A DNA stretch of 64,000 nucleotides from Pomphorhynchus laevis (GCA_012934845.2 WNNJ02002840.1:18336-82335), one strand, 5' to 3'. Shown: positions 11,630 through 22,911, counted from the stretch's first letter. Numbers and translations are program-made. Notes: generated by a model from the sequence alone, not told the origin.

Positions 11630-12828
11630 ATATAGTGTTCTCATCTCCCTCGACCTCTCCTCCGCATTCGACATTGTCGACCACTCCGTCCTCCTTTCTC
11701 GCCTTCGTTATGATTACGGCTTTTCTTCCACCTCCGTAGCATGGTTTGCTTCATATCTATTCGACCGGTCCTTTCGCGTCTGTTCTAATTCATCATCCTC
11801 CCATCCCATCCCTATGTTTTGCGGGGTCCAACAAGGTTCAGTCCTAGGTCCCCTGCTTTTCTCTCTTCTGCTTGGCGATCTATCTCCGTTTATCAAACCT
11901 TACTCCTTTAACGTCATGCAATACGCCGATGACATTCTAATCTATGATCATGCACCCGCACATCGCATACACGATATCGGTATTTCTGCCTCCAAACTGT
12001 CTTTCTTCTATCTACAAACATCTCTCCAATTTCCATCTCGTTCTAAGCCCCGAAAAGTCCAAAATAACGTGGATCTTCCCCCGTAAACCAAACATATCTC
12101 CTCCCACTGTATATTTTGCCTCATCGATCCTCCCCATTGTTCACAATCTCACTTTCTTAGGCTTCCATTTCGATGATCACCTTTCTCTTAAACCCTTCGT
12201 CCGTGACAAGGTCCGCTCATCTAACTTAATTCTCCGTGATATCCGCCGTATCCGCCCCCTTATCGACTTTCGTTCTTGTATGTCTCTTCTTTCATCGCTT
12301 CTTTTCCCTAAAATCGATTACTGCCTTAGCCTTTTCGCCAATTCTCCAAAATCCATCATTTTACCCCTACAACGAATAATCAACATCGCCGTTCGAGTGC
12401 TCTTTCGTCTCCGTCGCTTCAACCACACATACTCATATTTTGCCTAACTCTCCTGGCCCACCATCCACATCCGCATCAAATTCCGCCTTCTTCTCGTTAC
12501 CTTTCGTCTCATCGCTGTCCGCTTCCTATCGTTCATCAACCTTTCTTTCTTAGACGATACTCGCCCCACCTCGCTATCGCTTCGTTCCTGTCATACCTTC
12601 TTACTCCACGTTCCTAATTACTCCAACAACTACGGTCTCTGATCCTTCCTCGTCGCCGCCTCACTCGCCTGGAATTAACTCCCTCTCGACGTCCGCCGCG
12701 CCCCCTCCTTTATCACATTCAAAAACCTTCTCCGTTCACACCTTCTCGACACCTGATTCACAGTCTTGTTTTTTGTTGTGGTCATGTAAGCGTGCGCTGG
12801 CACGCATTTGCCACGTTAAAATAAATCC
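11630..12828 (+). mobile_element. Young 5'-truncated LINE-A inserted in LINE-B
   Basis: Begins within RT motif A (LISLDLSSAFDIVDHSVLLS region) and runs through FCGVQQGSVLGPLLF, MQYADDILIYDH, the C-terminus and the tail hairpin ending CACGTTAAAATAAAT at about 12826. By eye it is nearly identical to the full copy at 17354-21818. Frame breaks occur near 11990 and at several stops after 12447. It lies opposite to and inside a LINE-B copy. No clear target duplication is seen at the joints. Confidence 0.92.
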
Positions 12829-12829
12829 T

Positions 12830-13275
12830 TTTTTTTCAACTTTGTTTTCAAGGATCGATGGACAATAATCCCTAAATCCTTATGATGAGACACTTCCTTT
12901 AAGACAACATCTCCAATATAGTACCTTAGAGTTTCGATAAGGCGACCTTGTTGCATGAGGACACATTTATCAACATTCAACAGTAGTCCGGTAGAATCGC
13001 ACCACTGGATCAGAGAGTTTAGATCATTTTGTAACGATACTCGATCAGCAGGACTTCTAATGATCGACCAAATCTTTAGATCGTCTGCAAAAGCTAGATG
13101 ATAGCATAATAAGCGGAGTAGCAGATCATTAATGAAGATTATAACGAGCAGTGGGCCAAGGACTGATTCCTGTGGCACGCCAGAATTAACATTAATCAAA
13201 TAAGAAAACACAACCCACACACAAACTCGGAAAGACCTATTCGATAAAAATTGCTTGACCCACTCATAAACGGGG
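12830..13275 (-). mobile_element. LINE-B RT core, right of the insertion
   Basis: Reads NSGVPQESVLGPLLVIIFIN, LAFADDLKIWSIIR (motif C ADD) and LLLNVDKCVLMQQGR..., then the sequence passes to the LINE-A insertion. Upstream WVKQFLSNRSFRVCVW in another frame is the region before motif B. Confidence 0.88.
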
Positions 13276-13284
13276 AGATATAAG

Positions 13285-13620
13285 AGTTCAGGAAGAGAGA
13301 ATTGTATTGATACAATCGATGATTAGAGAGTTGAATGAATATATGATAAAGTATTAGCAGATTTAGATTGAAGATAAGAAGGAAATAAGTTGGAATCGAT
13401 TTTACTAGGTGTTGAAAAAAAATGAGAAGAGTGAGTTTAATGTGTGCCAAGTAGACTTTGGGTCCGAAGAAGTGAGTTTATTCTGCTTGAAGAGAGTGCA
13501 CTTACTTCGTAGGAGAGAGTAATAGAACCAGCGAATGTTTAGGTAGTCATCACGATACTCGGAGACAAAAGTAGAACCTCGTTTGAGGAAACAGAAATAT
13601 ATGTAGAAAGCGTGAAACAT
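13285..13620 (-). mobile_element. LINE-A-related linker fragment
   Basis: YYSLLRSKCTLFKQNKLTSS followed by DPKSTWHTLNSL matches the LINE-A stretch NLLRTKCNSFWQHKII...KTVWHTFNSI between endonuclease and RT. No other domains. 13621-13869 shows AT-rich sequence only. Confidence 0.65.
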
Positions 13621-13869
13621 GCGGGGTTTAGAAATTACACATTCAGAATCAAACCATAATATTTGATTAACATTGATATCCTAATATTGATCTCAGATTT
13701 GAACCATTTAGCATCTGCAAATGACCTTATTGAACGTTACATCATCAAGTAATTTGCTTATAATAATGAATATGAAGTTAATAAGCTTGAATGATGAACA
13801 ATTGTTAATGATTGTTCATCATACATGTTTTAACAGTTTAACATACATGGTAAACAATCATTATGTATG

Positions 13870-15140
13870 AATTATATACTATTATATGTCGACTTCCAAG
13901 AAGGCTGAAGTTCGTAAGGAAGCATCACATCGAATAAAAAAAAACAAAAAAAAACGAAAAATCAAGAGTTCACGAGGTCAAGCTTTAGGCGTTCTTTGAA
14001 TTGCGCAGCAGAAGAGATGTTGATCACACCAGGTGATAATCCATTCCATCGTTTACAGACGCGATCCATCACTGTCGTGCAATTTGTTCGATGCTTTAAG
14101 CGATGCTTCAAACATAGCTCGTGTCCACGTAACATTGAGGATTCACGAAGACAGAACAGCTGCTTACACGGATCGTTAGGCACGTGCATCGACATCCACA
14201 CTAGTGTAAGATCTGCAATCAACAGATCGCATTCAATAGATCTTATACCCAACGTCTCTAGTCTAACTGGATAAGGAATGGAGCGAGTTGCCGGAACCAA
14301 GTGTGTGGCTCTTCTCAGAATGTTGTCGAATTCACTCAATTCTGATTTCTGTTGAGGGTGTGTCGCGTGAGATGCATAGAGCATATGTGATTTTAAGAGA
14401 CTCGAATATACAATGCGTAAAGCCTTTGGCTCAAGTCGTCTGACGTTTCGATGAAGAAATCCAAAAATTCTACGGCATTTTGCAATAATCGCAGAAGAAT
14501 GAAGACAAGATTTTTAATTGGAGAAGATAACAACACCTATATCAGTAAAGTGATTTTCTGATTCGATAACTGTTGAGCTGAATTGATAAGAAAGGGAAGG
14601 TTATTGGGATTGACCAATTCTCATGTCGACATTTACTAACATTGATTACTAAGCCGTGTGATGAACACCAACTACAAACTTTATCCAAATCTGATTGTAG
14701 TAGGAGAGAGCTAGAACAACCAAGAAATAAGGGGCACCACAGTTTCATGTCATCAGCGTATAATATGCACTGGCATGTAACATTTTCAGCGATTTCGTTG
14801 ATGTAGATGTTAAACAAAGTTGGACTAAGGATACAGCCTTGATGAACACCTTGAGTGAGATAAAACAATTCAGAAAGAGACTCACCAACTCGCACAGCAA
14901 AGGAACGTCTACTCAAGAATTCACGTATCCAGAGACAAACGTTCTCTGAAAATCCGTAATTTTCAAGTTTCCACCGTAAAATTGGATGAACGACCCGATC
15001 AAAAGCTTTGGACAAATCAATAAAGACGACATCAAATGGCACCCTCTGTTCAACAAAACCAACCCAACTTTCGCGAGCTAATGTTAGATTAGTTGAAGTA
15101 GAGTGATGTTTTCTAAACCCATGAAGTTCATTAGACAAAA
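13870..15140 (-). mobile_element. LINE-D RT and C-terminus
   Basis: A 198-codon frame (15138-14542) carries HGFRKHHSTSTNLTLARESW, FDVVFIDLSKAFDRVVHPI (motif A), QGVHQGCILSPTLFNIYINE (motif B) and CILYADDMKLW (motif C). A second frame (14384-13962) carries the C-terminal NILRRATHLVPATR...GHELCLKHRLKHRTNC...KRWNGLSPGVINISSAAQF. The 3' end is near GTCGACATATAATA at about 13870-13885. CR1/jockey-like; one frame change separates the two parts, and the 5' half is absent. Confidence 0.88.
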
Positions 15141-15485
15141 TATTGTCTAATAAATAAAAAAATATTTATTATTTGTCTAAAAAATATTTATTAGACAAAA
15201 TATGAATTATAATGATTAATGAATTATATATGATTACATCTGAATTATATATGCCGAACCATTTTTGTTGAACTGTTAAAATTTTTAGAGATACAATTGG
15301 GAGAAAAACTGTGCATAAAGTAAGAGATGCTTTTAAGAGCGTAAGTTCCAAGCGCACATCCTAAACCGTAAGTACTACAAATAAATAATAAGTAAATGTA
15401 CAACATCAGTTAAATCCTTTAAAGAAGACTGAGCATGTAGTAAAAAATGACAAGCAGATGCTCTGACAATTTATAACAATGCACA

Positions 15486-16230
15486 TTGGCCATAAATTCA
15501 ACAATCTTCACTATTTCATCGGTTCTGTCGTTTTACTTTTTTGTTGACCAGATCAATGATTTGGAAATAATTCTTTCTAACAACTTGAAAACGAAAATGA
15601 ACACTGACCTGATTTTTTACAAGGCTTTGAGAATTTCGGTGTTATCAGGATATGCTTTTTTCCGTCTCACAGTAGAAAACTTTCCATTCCTGTTCAACGC
15701 TTATGTTGGAAACATAATAATGTATTGCTCCGAAGTGTCGTCTCCAGTAACTAGAAAGGAAGATCTTCAGATAGAGAGAGTGCTCAGGAAAGCAAACAAA
15801 TGTGTTTCGGGTTTACGGGACCTCCCCTACCATGACCGTTTATCGCTCGTAAATATGAAACCCATGTCTCTTAAACGAACAGTGAAGGATCTTGTTGTCA
15901 TACGGCAAGCTGTTAATGATCATACAAGTCCAATTCATGTAATGTTTCTTTTGCGGATGGAAGCTCGTACGCGAGGACACGAATTCACTATTAATCGGTT
16001 TTGCAGGCAGTTGAAAGGACTCAACAGCATGGTGGACAGAGTTACCAAGAAATGGAATAACCTTCCTATGGAAATAGTGCGGACCAAGTCAAAACTAATG
16101 TTTATGAAGAAAGTACTGTGAATCTCAATCCTCATGTTTTAGTTTCTCTGTCTTCTTTTGTGCTTTCTTGTATTTTGTGATGTATCTTATGAGCACTAGC
16201 TCCTAGTTTGTCTAAGAATAATAATAACTA
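15486..16230 (+). mobile_element. LINE C-terminus, LINE-D-like but diverged
   Basis: A 211-codon frame contains ERVLRKANKCVSGLRDLPYH, RTRGHEFTINRFCRQL and MVDRVTKKWNNLPMEIV, parallel to the end of LINE-D. RT core and 5' part are missing. It ends with TAATAATAATAACTA around 16215-16235, a plausible simple-repeat tail. 16236-16469 shows nothing. Confidence 0.75.
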
Positions 16231-16469
16231 TATTTGTATATATTCGTTATTGTCAATTAATACTATTATTACAGATCATAGCCATAATACTGTTTTGACC
16301 ACTCACACAAAAAATGAATAAAATAAAACAAATCTTTCATTACATATATCAGGACCATGGGTACTGCAGCAACCATCACTCATTCTCATTGTGAATCCAG
16401 CTTTTATATAAGATTTAAATTCATTGATTGTATGCGCCGCAATGATATCAGCAAAAAATATATTTATTT

Positions 16470-16915
16470 TTACGTGACAAATGCGTACCGGCACACGTTT
16501 ACATTATTATATGTCGACTTCCAAGGGAACTGAAGCTCGTAAGGAAGCATCACATCGAATAAAAAAACAGAGCAAAAAAACGAAAAAAAACATCAAGAGT
16601 TCACGAGGTCAAGCTTTAGGCGTTCTTTGAATTGCGCAGCAGAAGAGCTGTTGATTACACCAGGTGATAATTCATTCTTTCGTTTAGAGACGCGATCCAT
16701 CACTGTCGTACAATTTGTTCGATGCTTTAAGCGATGCTTCAAACATAGCTCGTGTCCAAGTAACATTGAGGATTCACGAAGACAGAACAGCTGCTTACAC
16801 GGATGGTTAGGCACGCGCAGCGACCTCCACATTAGTGTAAGATCTGAAATCAACAGATCGCATTTAATAGATCTTATACTCAACGCCTCTAGTCTAACTG
16901 GATAAGGAATGCTGC
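16470..16915 (-). mobile_element. LINE-D 3' copy with a LINE-A-type tail
   Basis: Repeats the last ~400 bp of the LINE-D copy at 13870-14280 with few changes (VRSIPYPVRLEALSIRSIKC...SSAAQFKERLKLDLVNS). Beyond the shared GTCGACATATAATA it carries, at 16470-16502, the hairpin tail seen on LINE-A and LINE-C (ACGTGACAAATGCGTACC...ACACGTTTACA on the plus strand), which the 13870 copy does not have. 5'-truncated at about 16912. Confidence 0.82.
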
Positions 16916-16959
16916 GTACACGGACAGACTGCTGGCAACATACATTATTGTTGCATTGT

Positions 16960-17165
16960 TCATTTTCGTTCATTAAAGTCAATTCATAAAAATGACGTTT
17001 ATTTTAAATTTCTATTTTTTATTTTAACTTGATTTAAATTATAAAAAATCTTAAAGCAATTATTTATTTTATTATTTTATTATTAAATTTTGATTTAGCA
17101 TTATTATGTTTTGTTTATTTTATAATTATATTAAATACGTAGACTCAGTTAGCTGATTTAACTCA
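16960..17165 (+). repeat. Dispersed repeat R, longest contiguous copy
   Basis: Runs from GTCAATTCATAAAAATGACG to TAGACTCAGTTAGCTGATT. Both halves recur at 47795-47886 and inverted at 47990-48105, and partial copies occur at 2855, 49750, 50035 and 60520. Very AT-rich, no ORF. Confidence 0.75.
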
Positions 17166-17428
17166 TTGTTAATTGCAATTTTATATGTAGATTTGACATG
17201 GATATCTATTTAAGGTCTACTAATCACATCAGTGATTAATATAATAAAAATGCTTTGAAAATTAGGACAATTCGGATTTAGAAATTCAATACATTAAAAG
17301 TTTCATAAACTGAGAGATTTCTAGTTGTACTGGATGGTTAACCTAGTCGGTAAAAAACGATTTATTTTAACGTGGCAAATGCGTGCCAGCGCACGCTTAC
17401 ATGATCACACAAAAAACAAGACTGTGAA

Positions 17429-20325
17429 TCAGGTGTCGAGAAGGTGTGAACGGAAGAGTTGTTTGAATATGATAAAGGAGAGGGCGCGGCGGACGTCGAG
17501 AACGAGTTGATTCCAGGCGAGTGAGGCGGCGACGAGGAAGGACCGGAGACCGTAGTTGTTGGAGTAATTAGGAACGTGAAGTAAGATGTTATGACAGGAA
17601 CGAAGCGATAGCGAGGTGGGGCGAGTATCGTCTAAGAAAGGAAGGTTGATGAACGATGGTGAGCCGACAGCGATGAGACGAAAGGTAACGAGAAGAAGGC
17701 GGAGTTTGATGCGGATGTGGATGGTGGGCCAGGAGAGTTGGGCAAAATATGTGGATGTGTGGTCGAAGCGACGGAGACGAAAGAGCACTCGAACGGCGGT
17801 GTTGATTATTCGTTGTAGGGGTAGGATGATGGACTTTGGAGAATTGGCGAAAAGGCTAAGGCAGTAATCGATTTTAGGGAAAAGAAGCGATGAAAGAAGA
17901 GACATACAAGAACGAAAGTCGATAGGGGGGCGGATACGGCGGATATCACGGAGAATTAAGTTAGATGAGCGGACCTTGTCACGGACGAAGGGTTTAAGAG
18001 AAAGGTGATCATCGAAATGGAAGCCTAAGAAAGTGAGATTGTGGACAATGGGGAGGATCGATGAGGCAAAATATACAGTGGGAGGAGATATGTTTGGTTT
18101 ACGGGGGAAGATCCACGTTATTTTGGACTTTTCGGGGCTTAGAACGAGATGGAAATTGGAGAGACGTTTGTAGATAGAAGAAAGACAGTTGGAGGCAGAA
18201 ATGCCGATATCGTGTATGCGATGTGCGGGTGCATGATCATAGATTAGAATGTCATCGGCGTATTGCATGACGCTAAAGGAGTAATGTTTGATAAACGGAG
18301 ATAGATCGCCTAGCAGAAGAGAGAAAAGAAGGGGACCTAGGACTGAACCTTGTTGGACCCCGCAAAACATAGGGATGGGAGGGGAGGATGATGAATTAGA
18401 ACAGACGCGAAAGGAACGGTCGGATAGATATGAGGCGAACCATGCTACGGAGGAGGAAGAAAAGCCGTAATCATAACGAAGGCGAGAAAGGAGGACGGAG
18501 TGGTCGACAATGTCGAATGCGGAGGAGAGTTCGAGGGAGATGAGAACACTATATAGAGCCTTGTCTCGAGAAATGAGTAAGTCGTTGTACACTTTTATGC
18601 ATGCGATTTCTGTCGAGTGATTAGAGCGGAAAGCGGATTGGAAAGGAGGGTAGAGATTGGATGAGGAGAGATAAGCGTTGATTTGTATTAAGATGAGGCG
18701 TTCTAAGAGCTTTGAAAGAGTAGGGAGTAGTGAAATGGGGCGATAGCTAGAAGGAAGGAAGGGGTAGAGCGATTGTTTCTTAAGGAGGGGACGAACGATT
18801 GCGGATTTCCAGTGTGAAGGGAAGATACGACTGCGGATGGACGAGTTAAACAAGGTTGTGAGAAATGGGGATATCGATGAGCATATAGATTTTAATATGT
18901 GGGTAGGCAGGGGATCGGCAGGTGAGGTTTTGTTGGGCAAGGACATGAGGACAGATGATACTTCTGTAGGTGATACAGGGAGAAGATGAAAGAGTTCCGG
19001 AAGGATGTGTGTAGACTGGGCAGAGTGGGATAGGATGGAGACCGGGGTGTGAGAGAGCAACGTGGATACTTTAGTCTGGAGAAATGACGAATAATCATTG
19101 GCATTGATGTTGCACGGCGAAGAGGAGCGAGCAAGGATTGAGTTAAAAGTATGCCATACAGTCTTAGAGTTGAATGACGTGATGATTTTATGCTGCCAGA
19201 AGGAGTTACATTTGGTACGTAGTAGATTGAGATGAGACCGGCGAAGAGCAAGATATGATTTACGAAAAGACGGAGTGATCAAGCGGAAATCACGTCTGAG
19301 AGAGCGGTGATAAATTCGAAAAGCATGACGGAGTCGACGCTTTGATAGTAGGCATTGGATGTCAAACCATGGGGCACGGTGCAAGCGACGGTGTGGGTGT
19401 GACTTTAAGGGCAAGAGAATATCGAGAGTGGATGTGAGTTCAGAGTCGAAAAGAAAGGCGAGATCGTGAAGAGATGAATATGTTATTGTGGGTAATGATA
19501 GAGATGATTGGAGTAAGGCAGAGCGGAGAAGGGAGAGGTCAAGATTTCTCCAAGGGCGACGTAGGATTGTAGGTTTGTGAGGAGGGGTGTGATTGTGAGT
19601 GAGATCAAGGGTGATAAGAAAGTGATCGGATAGGCCAGGATCAGAGATGGACAGTGAGGTGTAGGCAGCAAAATCATCGGGGACAGCGATGATGTCGAGT
19701 GCCCCACCAAGTATATGTGTGGGGGCAGTGGAGATTAGTTTGTAATTGTAGTTGGATAGAATGTTGATGAACCGGATGGAATCCGTAGAAGAGGGGCGGT
19801 CTAGGTGGATATTGAAGTGCCTAGAACGAGTGAAGGGATTGATGACAAAGAACAATGAGAGAGGAGGTCAGCGAGTTCGGTAAAAAATGAGGCAGTAGGA
19901 GCTGATGAACCAGGACGGTATACAATGGCGAGATCTAGAGTGATCGGGTTAGAATAACGACATATGAGCAATTCAAAATAGCAAGGACTGAAAGGGGGAT
20001 TGATTTTGCGAAGAGACGCGGGGTGACGCGCGAATGCGACGATGCCGCCATGATTAGAGAATTTAGAAGGACATGAGCTGAGGGGGCGGGCGGATTTGAC
20101 TAGGGAGCAACCGGCAGAGAGCATACGGCGAATGGAAAGGTCGTCGGAATCTGATAGCCAGGATTCGGTGAGGCAGAAGATATCGATGGATTGCTTGGTG
20201 AATAGGTTGAGGATACGATCGGATTTATTGAGAATAGATCTAGTGTTGAAGAGACCGAAGCGGAAACCGTGTGTTGTGGCGAAAGAGTCTAGTGGAGAAG
20301 ACACATAGGAGAGATGGAGCGCCAT
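17429..20325 (-). CDS. LINE-A ORF2: AP endonuclease plus reverse transcriptase, one frameshift
   Basis: Starts MALHLSYVSSP at 20325. The endonuclease shows FNTRSILNKSDRI, FCLTESWL (catalytic Glu region), LAIVYRPG, HILGGALDI and GLSDHFLITLDL (SDH). Its LGDFN motif is split by loss of one G near 19818; the copy at 4500 keeps that base. The remaining 808-codon frame (19855-17429) holds linker and RT: LLKKQSLYPFLPSSYRPISL, AFRSNHSTEIACIKVYNDLL, motif A SLELSSAFDIVDH, motif B QQGSVLGPLLF, motif C MQYADDILIY, and the C-terminus VAASLAWNQL...FRSHLLDT. In motif A the expected first Asp is Glu (codon at 18530-18532); the copy at 11630 has Asp there. It makes the LINE cDNA by target-primed reverse transcription when intact. 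Confidence 0.92.
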
Positions 20326-20365
20326 TGAATTTTTGGACGGGTGTGGACAACTTGAAAATTTCCGT

Positions 20366-21685
20366 CTATATTTCGGATGGAGAGTGATGTTTCGCCGTTT
20401 TCCTCGCGACGGCGTTTTTCGATGCGGGCTGAAGAGATTTGAGCGATTTCAGAAGGGGCGCGATCGGGAAAATTCGAGTGGTTGAAGATGACATGAGTTT
20501 GAATCGTTGAGAGAGGACAGAAGACGCGTGAGAGCGATGCTTGAAAACAATTTTTAGGAGAGGGGGCTGGGAAGGATTAGATTGAGAAGATTTGTTTAGA
20601 CGGATGAATGCGACAGGAGAAATGTCTTTGAAAAAGGATGGTTTATCCGCGGGGACAATAGACGAGAGGATAGATCTGAAGGCGGAAACATCGTGGTCCA
20701 GACGTGCTTGTGGAGATAAGGAGTTAGAAGGCGTGATATTAGTGACAATGACGCAACGATCGCGAGAAGCAAAGCGCTTTCGTAAAGGAGGACGATTGAC
20801 GTGAGTAGGTGAGATCACGATAGAAGAGCTGGCAGTTGATGATTTGGAGGGATTTGGTTTGACGACGGGAGACATAGAGGATAATGATAATAAAGAGGGT
20901 GGCAAGCGATGTGAGGAAAGGTTATGAGTGGAAGGATAGTGGAGGTTGGTGGAGGTGATTTTGATTGATGGATGCAAGGTATTGAGAAACGAGATGGGAA
21001 GGACGGGACGTGGGCTGTCGGGGAGTGAAAATACATTAGTTGTAACAATTTGCGGCTCCGTCACTGTCTCGGTAGATTTATCATAAACTTGACAAAATCC
21101 ATCTTGCTGCGATACAATTTGCGGCTCCTTCAGATTATCTGATGATGGATTATCTGATGATGACGTAGAAACGCAATGATGGGTAGAAATGTAAGGTGAT
21201 TTATCTGATACGACTAAAGAAATACTGGGTTGCAAATGGTCAATGACAGTAACATCAGAAGATTGAGCTGATTGATCGGGCAAAATTAAAGGATGTATAG
21301 TAATACCTGTAGAAGAGATGGGAGATTTGGCATTCTTAGAGGCAATCGAATGCGGAAGAATTGGGCATCGAGGTTGAAACTTATTACAATACGAAGAGGC
21401 ATGTGTGGACATCGCTGCATTGCCAGATAGTTTCAATATATTTGTCTTGAGACTCTCTATTTCACTCTTCATCGTATTTATCATCTTAGCCGAACAGTAG
21501 CCACAGTAGAATTCGTTGTCTGTAAGGCAAGATGCCTGGGATTCTGAAGTCCAAATACTTACCCACGTGTGACAATCATTGTTTGAGCAAAGGACTTGTT
21601 GTTCAGATCCATTGGAAACATCTCTAACATCGGTGTTGGACGCGACATGGTTGGGAACTTGAGACTTTTGTTTTTTCCGACCCAT
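20366..21685 (-). CDS. LINE-A ORF1 protein with PHD-like zinc finger
   Basis: An intact 439-residue ORF. It opens MGRKKQKSQ and has a cysteine pattern at residues 33, 38, 53, 61 and 64 (CSNNDCHTW...C...FYCGYC) that fits a PHD-like finger as found in ORF1 of CR1-group LINEs. A short helical stretch follows (MINTMKSEIESLKTNILKL), possibly a coiled coil for self-association. The middle (about 100-300) is Ser/Pro/Thr-rich and probably disordered; the C-terminal 120 residues (RDRCVIVTNITPS...) resemble an RRM-like fold of nucleic-acid-binding ORF1 proteins. The likely role is binding of the LINE RNA. ORF2 starts about 40 bp after its stop. LINE-B ORF1 (26567) has the same opening and finger. Confidence 0.88.
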   Translation of the reverse strand: MGRKKQKSQVPNHVASNTDVRDVSNGSEQQVLCSNNDCHTWVSIWTSESQASCLTDNEFYCGYCSAKMINTMKSEIESLKTNILKLSGNAAMSTHASSYCNKFQPRCPILPHSIASKNAKSPISSTGITIHPLILPDQSAQSSDVTVIDHLQPSISLVVSDKSPYISTHHCVSTSSSDNPSSDNLKEPQIVSQQDGFCQVYDKSTETVTEPQIVTTNVFSLPDSPRPVLPISFLNTLHPSIKITSTNLHYPSTHNLSSHRLPPSLLSLSSMSPVVKPNPSKSSTASSSIVISPTHVNRPPLRKRFASRDRCVIVTNITPSNSLSPQARLDHDVSAFRSILSSIVPADKPSFFKDISPVAFIRLNKSSQSNPSQPPLLKIVFKHRSHASSVLSQRFKLMSSSTTRIFPIAPLLKSLKSLQPASKNAVARKTAKHHSPSEI

Positions 21686-22210
21686 TTGTATATAGTCGTT
21701 TGATTCGTGATTTTAATCTCCTCGTTGTATGTATATTAGATTGTATGTTATTTATTGTATAGAACTTAATATAACCAAATATAAGCAATTGTAAGAGTTT
21801 CAATAACCAAGACTTATTTAGTCGGTAAGGCGTATACCCACCGATTGACAGAAAGTAGGTTCAAATATGAAAGTCAAACAGAGTTCAAAATGAAACTGTA
21901 GCGGTACACAACCCTCTGATGAGTCTAGGTGTACCATTGCACTGCAGTAGCGGACGAAAAAATACCAATATGTCAGGCTAAAATCTGGCATGTTGTGAGT
22001 CAATGTGTATAGAATTGGAAGTAATGAAGGAATGATACCGTGACTGGTTTCTGCTGCAAAATTACCTTGTGTGATCTTGCGAAATTGACATCGAAGGAAC
22101 ACCAGCACCGATTTAGTAATCTCCTGATCACATCAGTGTTATATACATGTTGGTTTTTCTTAATATTATAAATAACAATGATGGTATATATAGTAAAATG
22201 CATTAACTAA

Positions 22211-22318
22211 TAGCTGAAATTGGCTAAGCCTCTTAATGTCGGGTCAGCTATATATGGCAACAATGGCATACCTAAACGACTGAAAATGGCTAAGCCTCTT
22301 AATGTCAGGTAAGCTAAC
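22211..22318. repeat. Short tandem duplication
   Basis: GGCTAAGCCTCTTAATGTC occurs twice about 70 bp apart within a longer, slightly diverged 40-bp block. 22319-22800 shows only short ORFs without recognisable products. Confidence 0.75.
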
Positions 22319-22814
22319 GTGGAATCACATGTTGTAGACAAACTTATGAACGATTAGAAGTCGATACAACTTCGGAAAGTATTGCTCTAACTAGAGCTCT
22401 GATAAACTTCAATGGTAGGATGTGGAATACAAATCTACCACAAATTGATTGAAACTTGATAGAACTCAAATCGATAGAATCAATCCGAACAGGCGAACCA
22501 GGAAAATTCGACGCAGGACGATCTTGACAAGTGAATTCAAATAACGCATCGAGCATAGTGAGCATCTCTGAATGCGCACTCAGTGTACGTAACAAAAAGT
22601 GGTTAACAGTGGTCGAAGCAGCAAGTTATTTCCAAAAATCGTTGCTCTGCTCAAAATTCTTCTTTAATATAACAAACGACGAAGTGCGACTATCAGCCAT
22701 AAGACCATTCGGTAATGTTTAGTTAAATACCGCCTTTTTTCGGTTCTCATATTTTGCATAACGAAAGGTATTAGTAAGATCCGTACGTGCTTATTCGGCT
22801 TTTGATCGAGAATA

Positions 22815-22895
22815 ATCATATTACGAGATATTTAATTTTTATATTTTGGAAAAAAAATTAAAAATAAAAATGTGTAGTGCATATTACCACCTGAA
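22815..22895 (-). repeat. Outer inverted repeat, left copy (partner 26105-26190)
   Basis: The plus strand here contains AATGTGTAGTGCATATTACC; the reverse complement, with AT-rich flanks that also match, is at 26105-26190 (GGTCGTAATATGCACTACAC). The two copies bracket LINE-C, PLE and LINE-A fragments. Confidence 0.75.
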
Positions 22896-22911
22896 AAGTT
22901 AAATATAATAA

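Larger units (their letters stand above)
17354..21818 (-). mobile_element. Nearly complete LINE-A (CR1/L2-type) with 10-bp target duplication
   Basis: A 4.47-kb element on the minus strand: short 5' UTR, ORF1 (21685-20366), ORF2 (20325-17429), and a 3' tail with the hairpin GCGTGCGCTGGCACGC ending TTAAAATAAAT. TAGTCGGTAA stands at both ends (17344-17353 and 21819-21828), a target-site duplication. It is the reference copy for the many LINE-A fragments in the window. A one-base deletion in the endonuclease and a D-to-E change in RT motif A make autonomous activity unlikely. Confidence 0.95.
17325..22150 (+). repeat. tRNA-derived SINE split by the LINE-A insertion
   Basis: If LINE-A and one copy of its target duplication are removed, 17325-17353 joins 21829-22150. 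The join reads TAACCTAGTCGG, a close match to the tRNA A-box (TRGCNNAGYNGG); 32 nt later comes GGTTCAAATAT, a fair B-box. That spacing is typical of RNA polymerase III internal promoters. The body continues to about 22150 with no coding sequence. It is not a functional tRNA gene: the arms do not fold into a full cloverleaf by eye. Confidence 0.5.

Noticed and set aside
11630-12830. Target-site duplication of the LINE-A insertion in LINE-B
   Set aside because: No shared flanking word longer than a few bases was found at the two joints.
17616-20804. Plus-strand ORFs rich in Arg and Glu
   Set aside because: They are antisense shadows of the LINE-A ORFs on the minus strand.
17325-22150. A tRNA gene around the TAGTCGGTAA site
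   Set aside because: A- and B-box-like words are present but no cloverleaf can be drawn by eye; a SINE head is the better reading.
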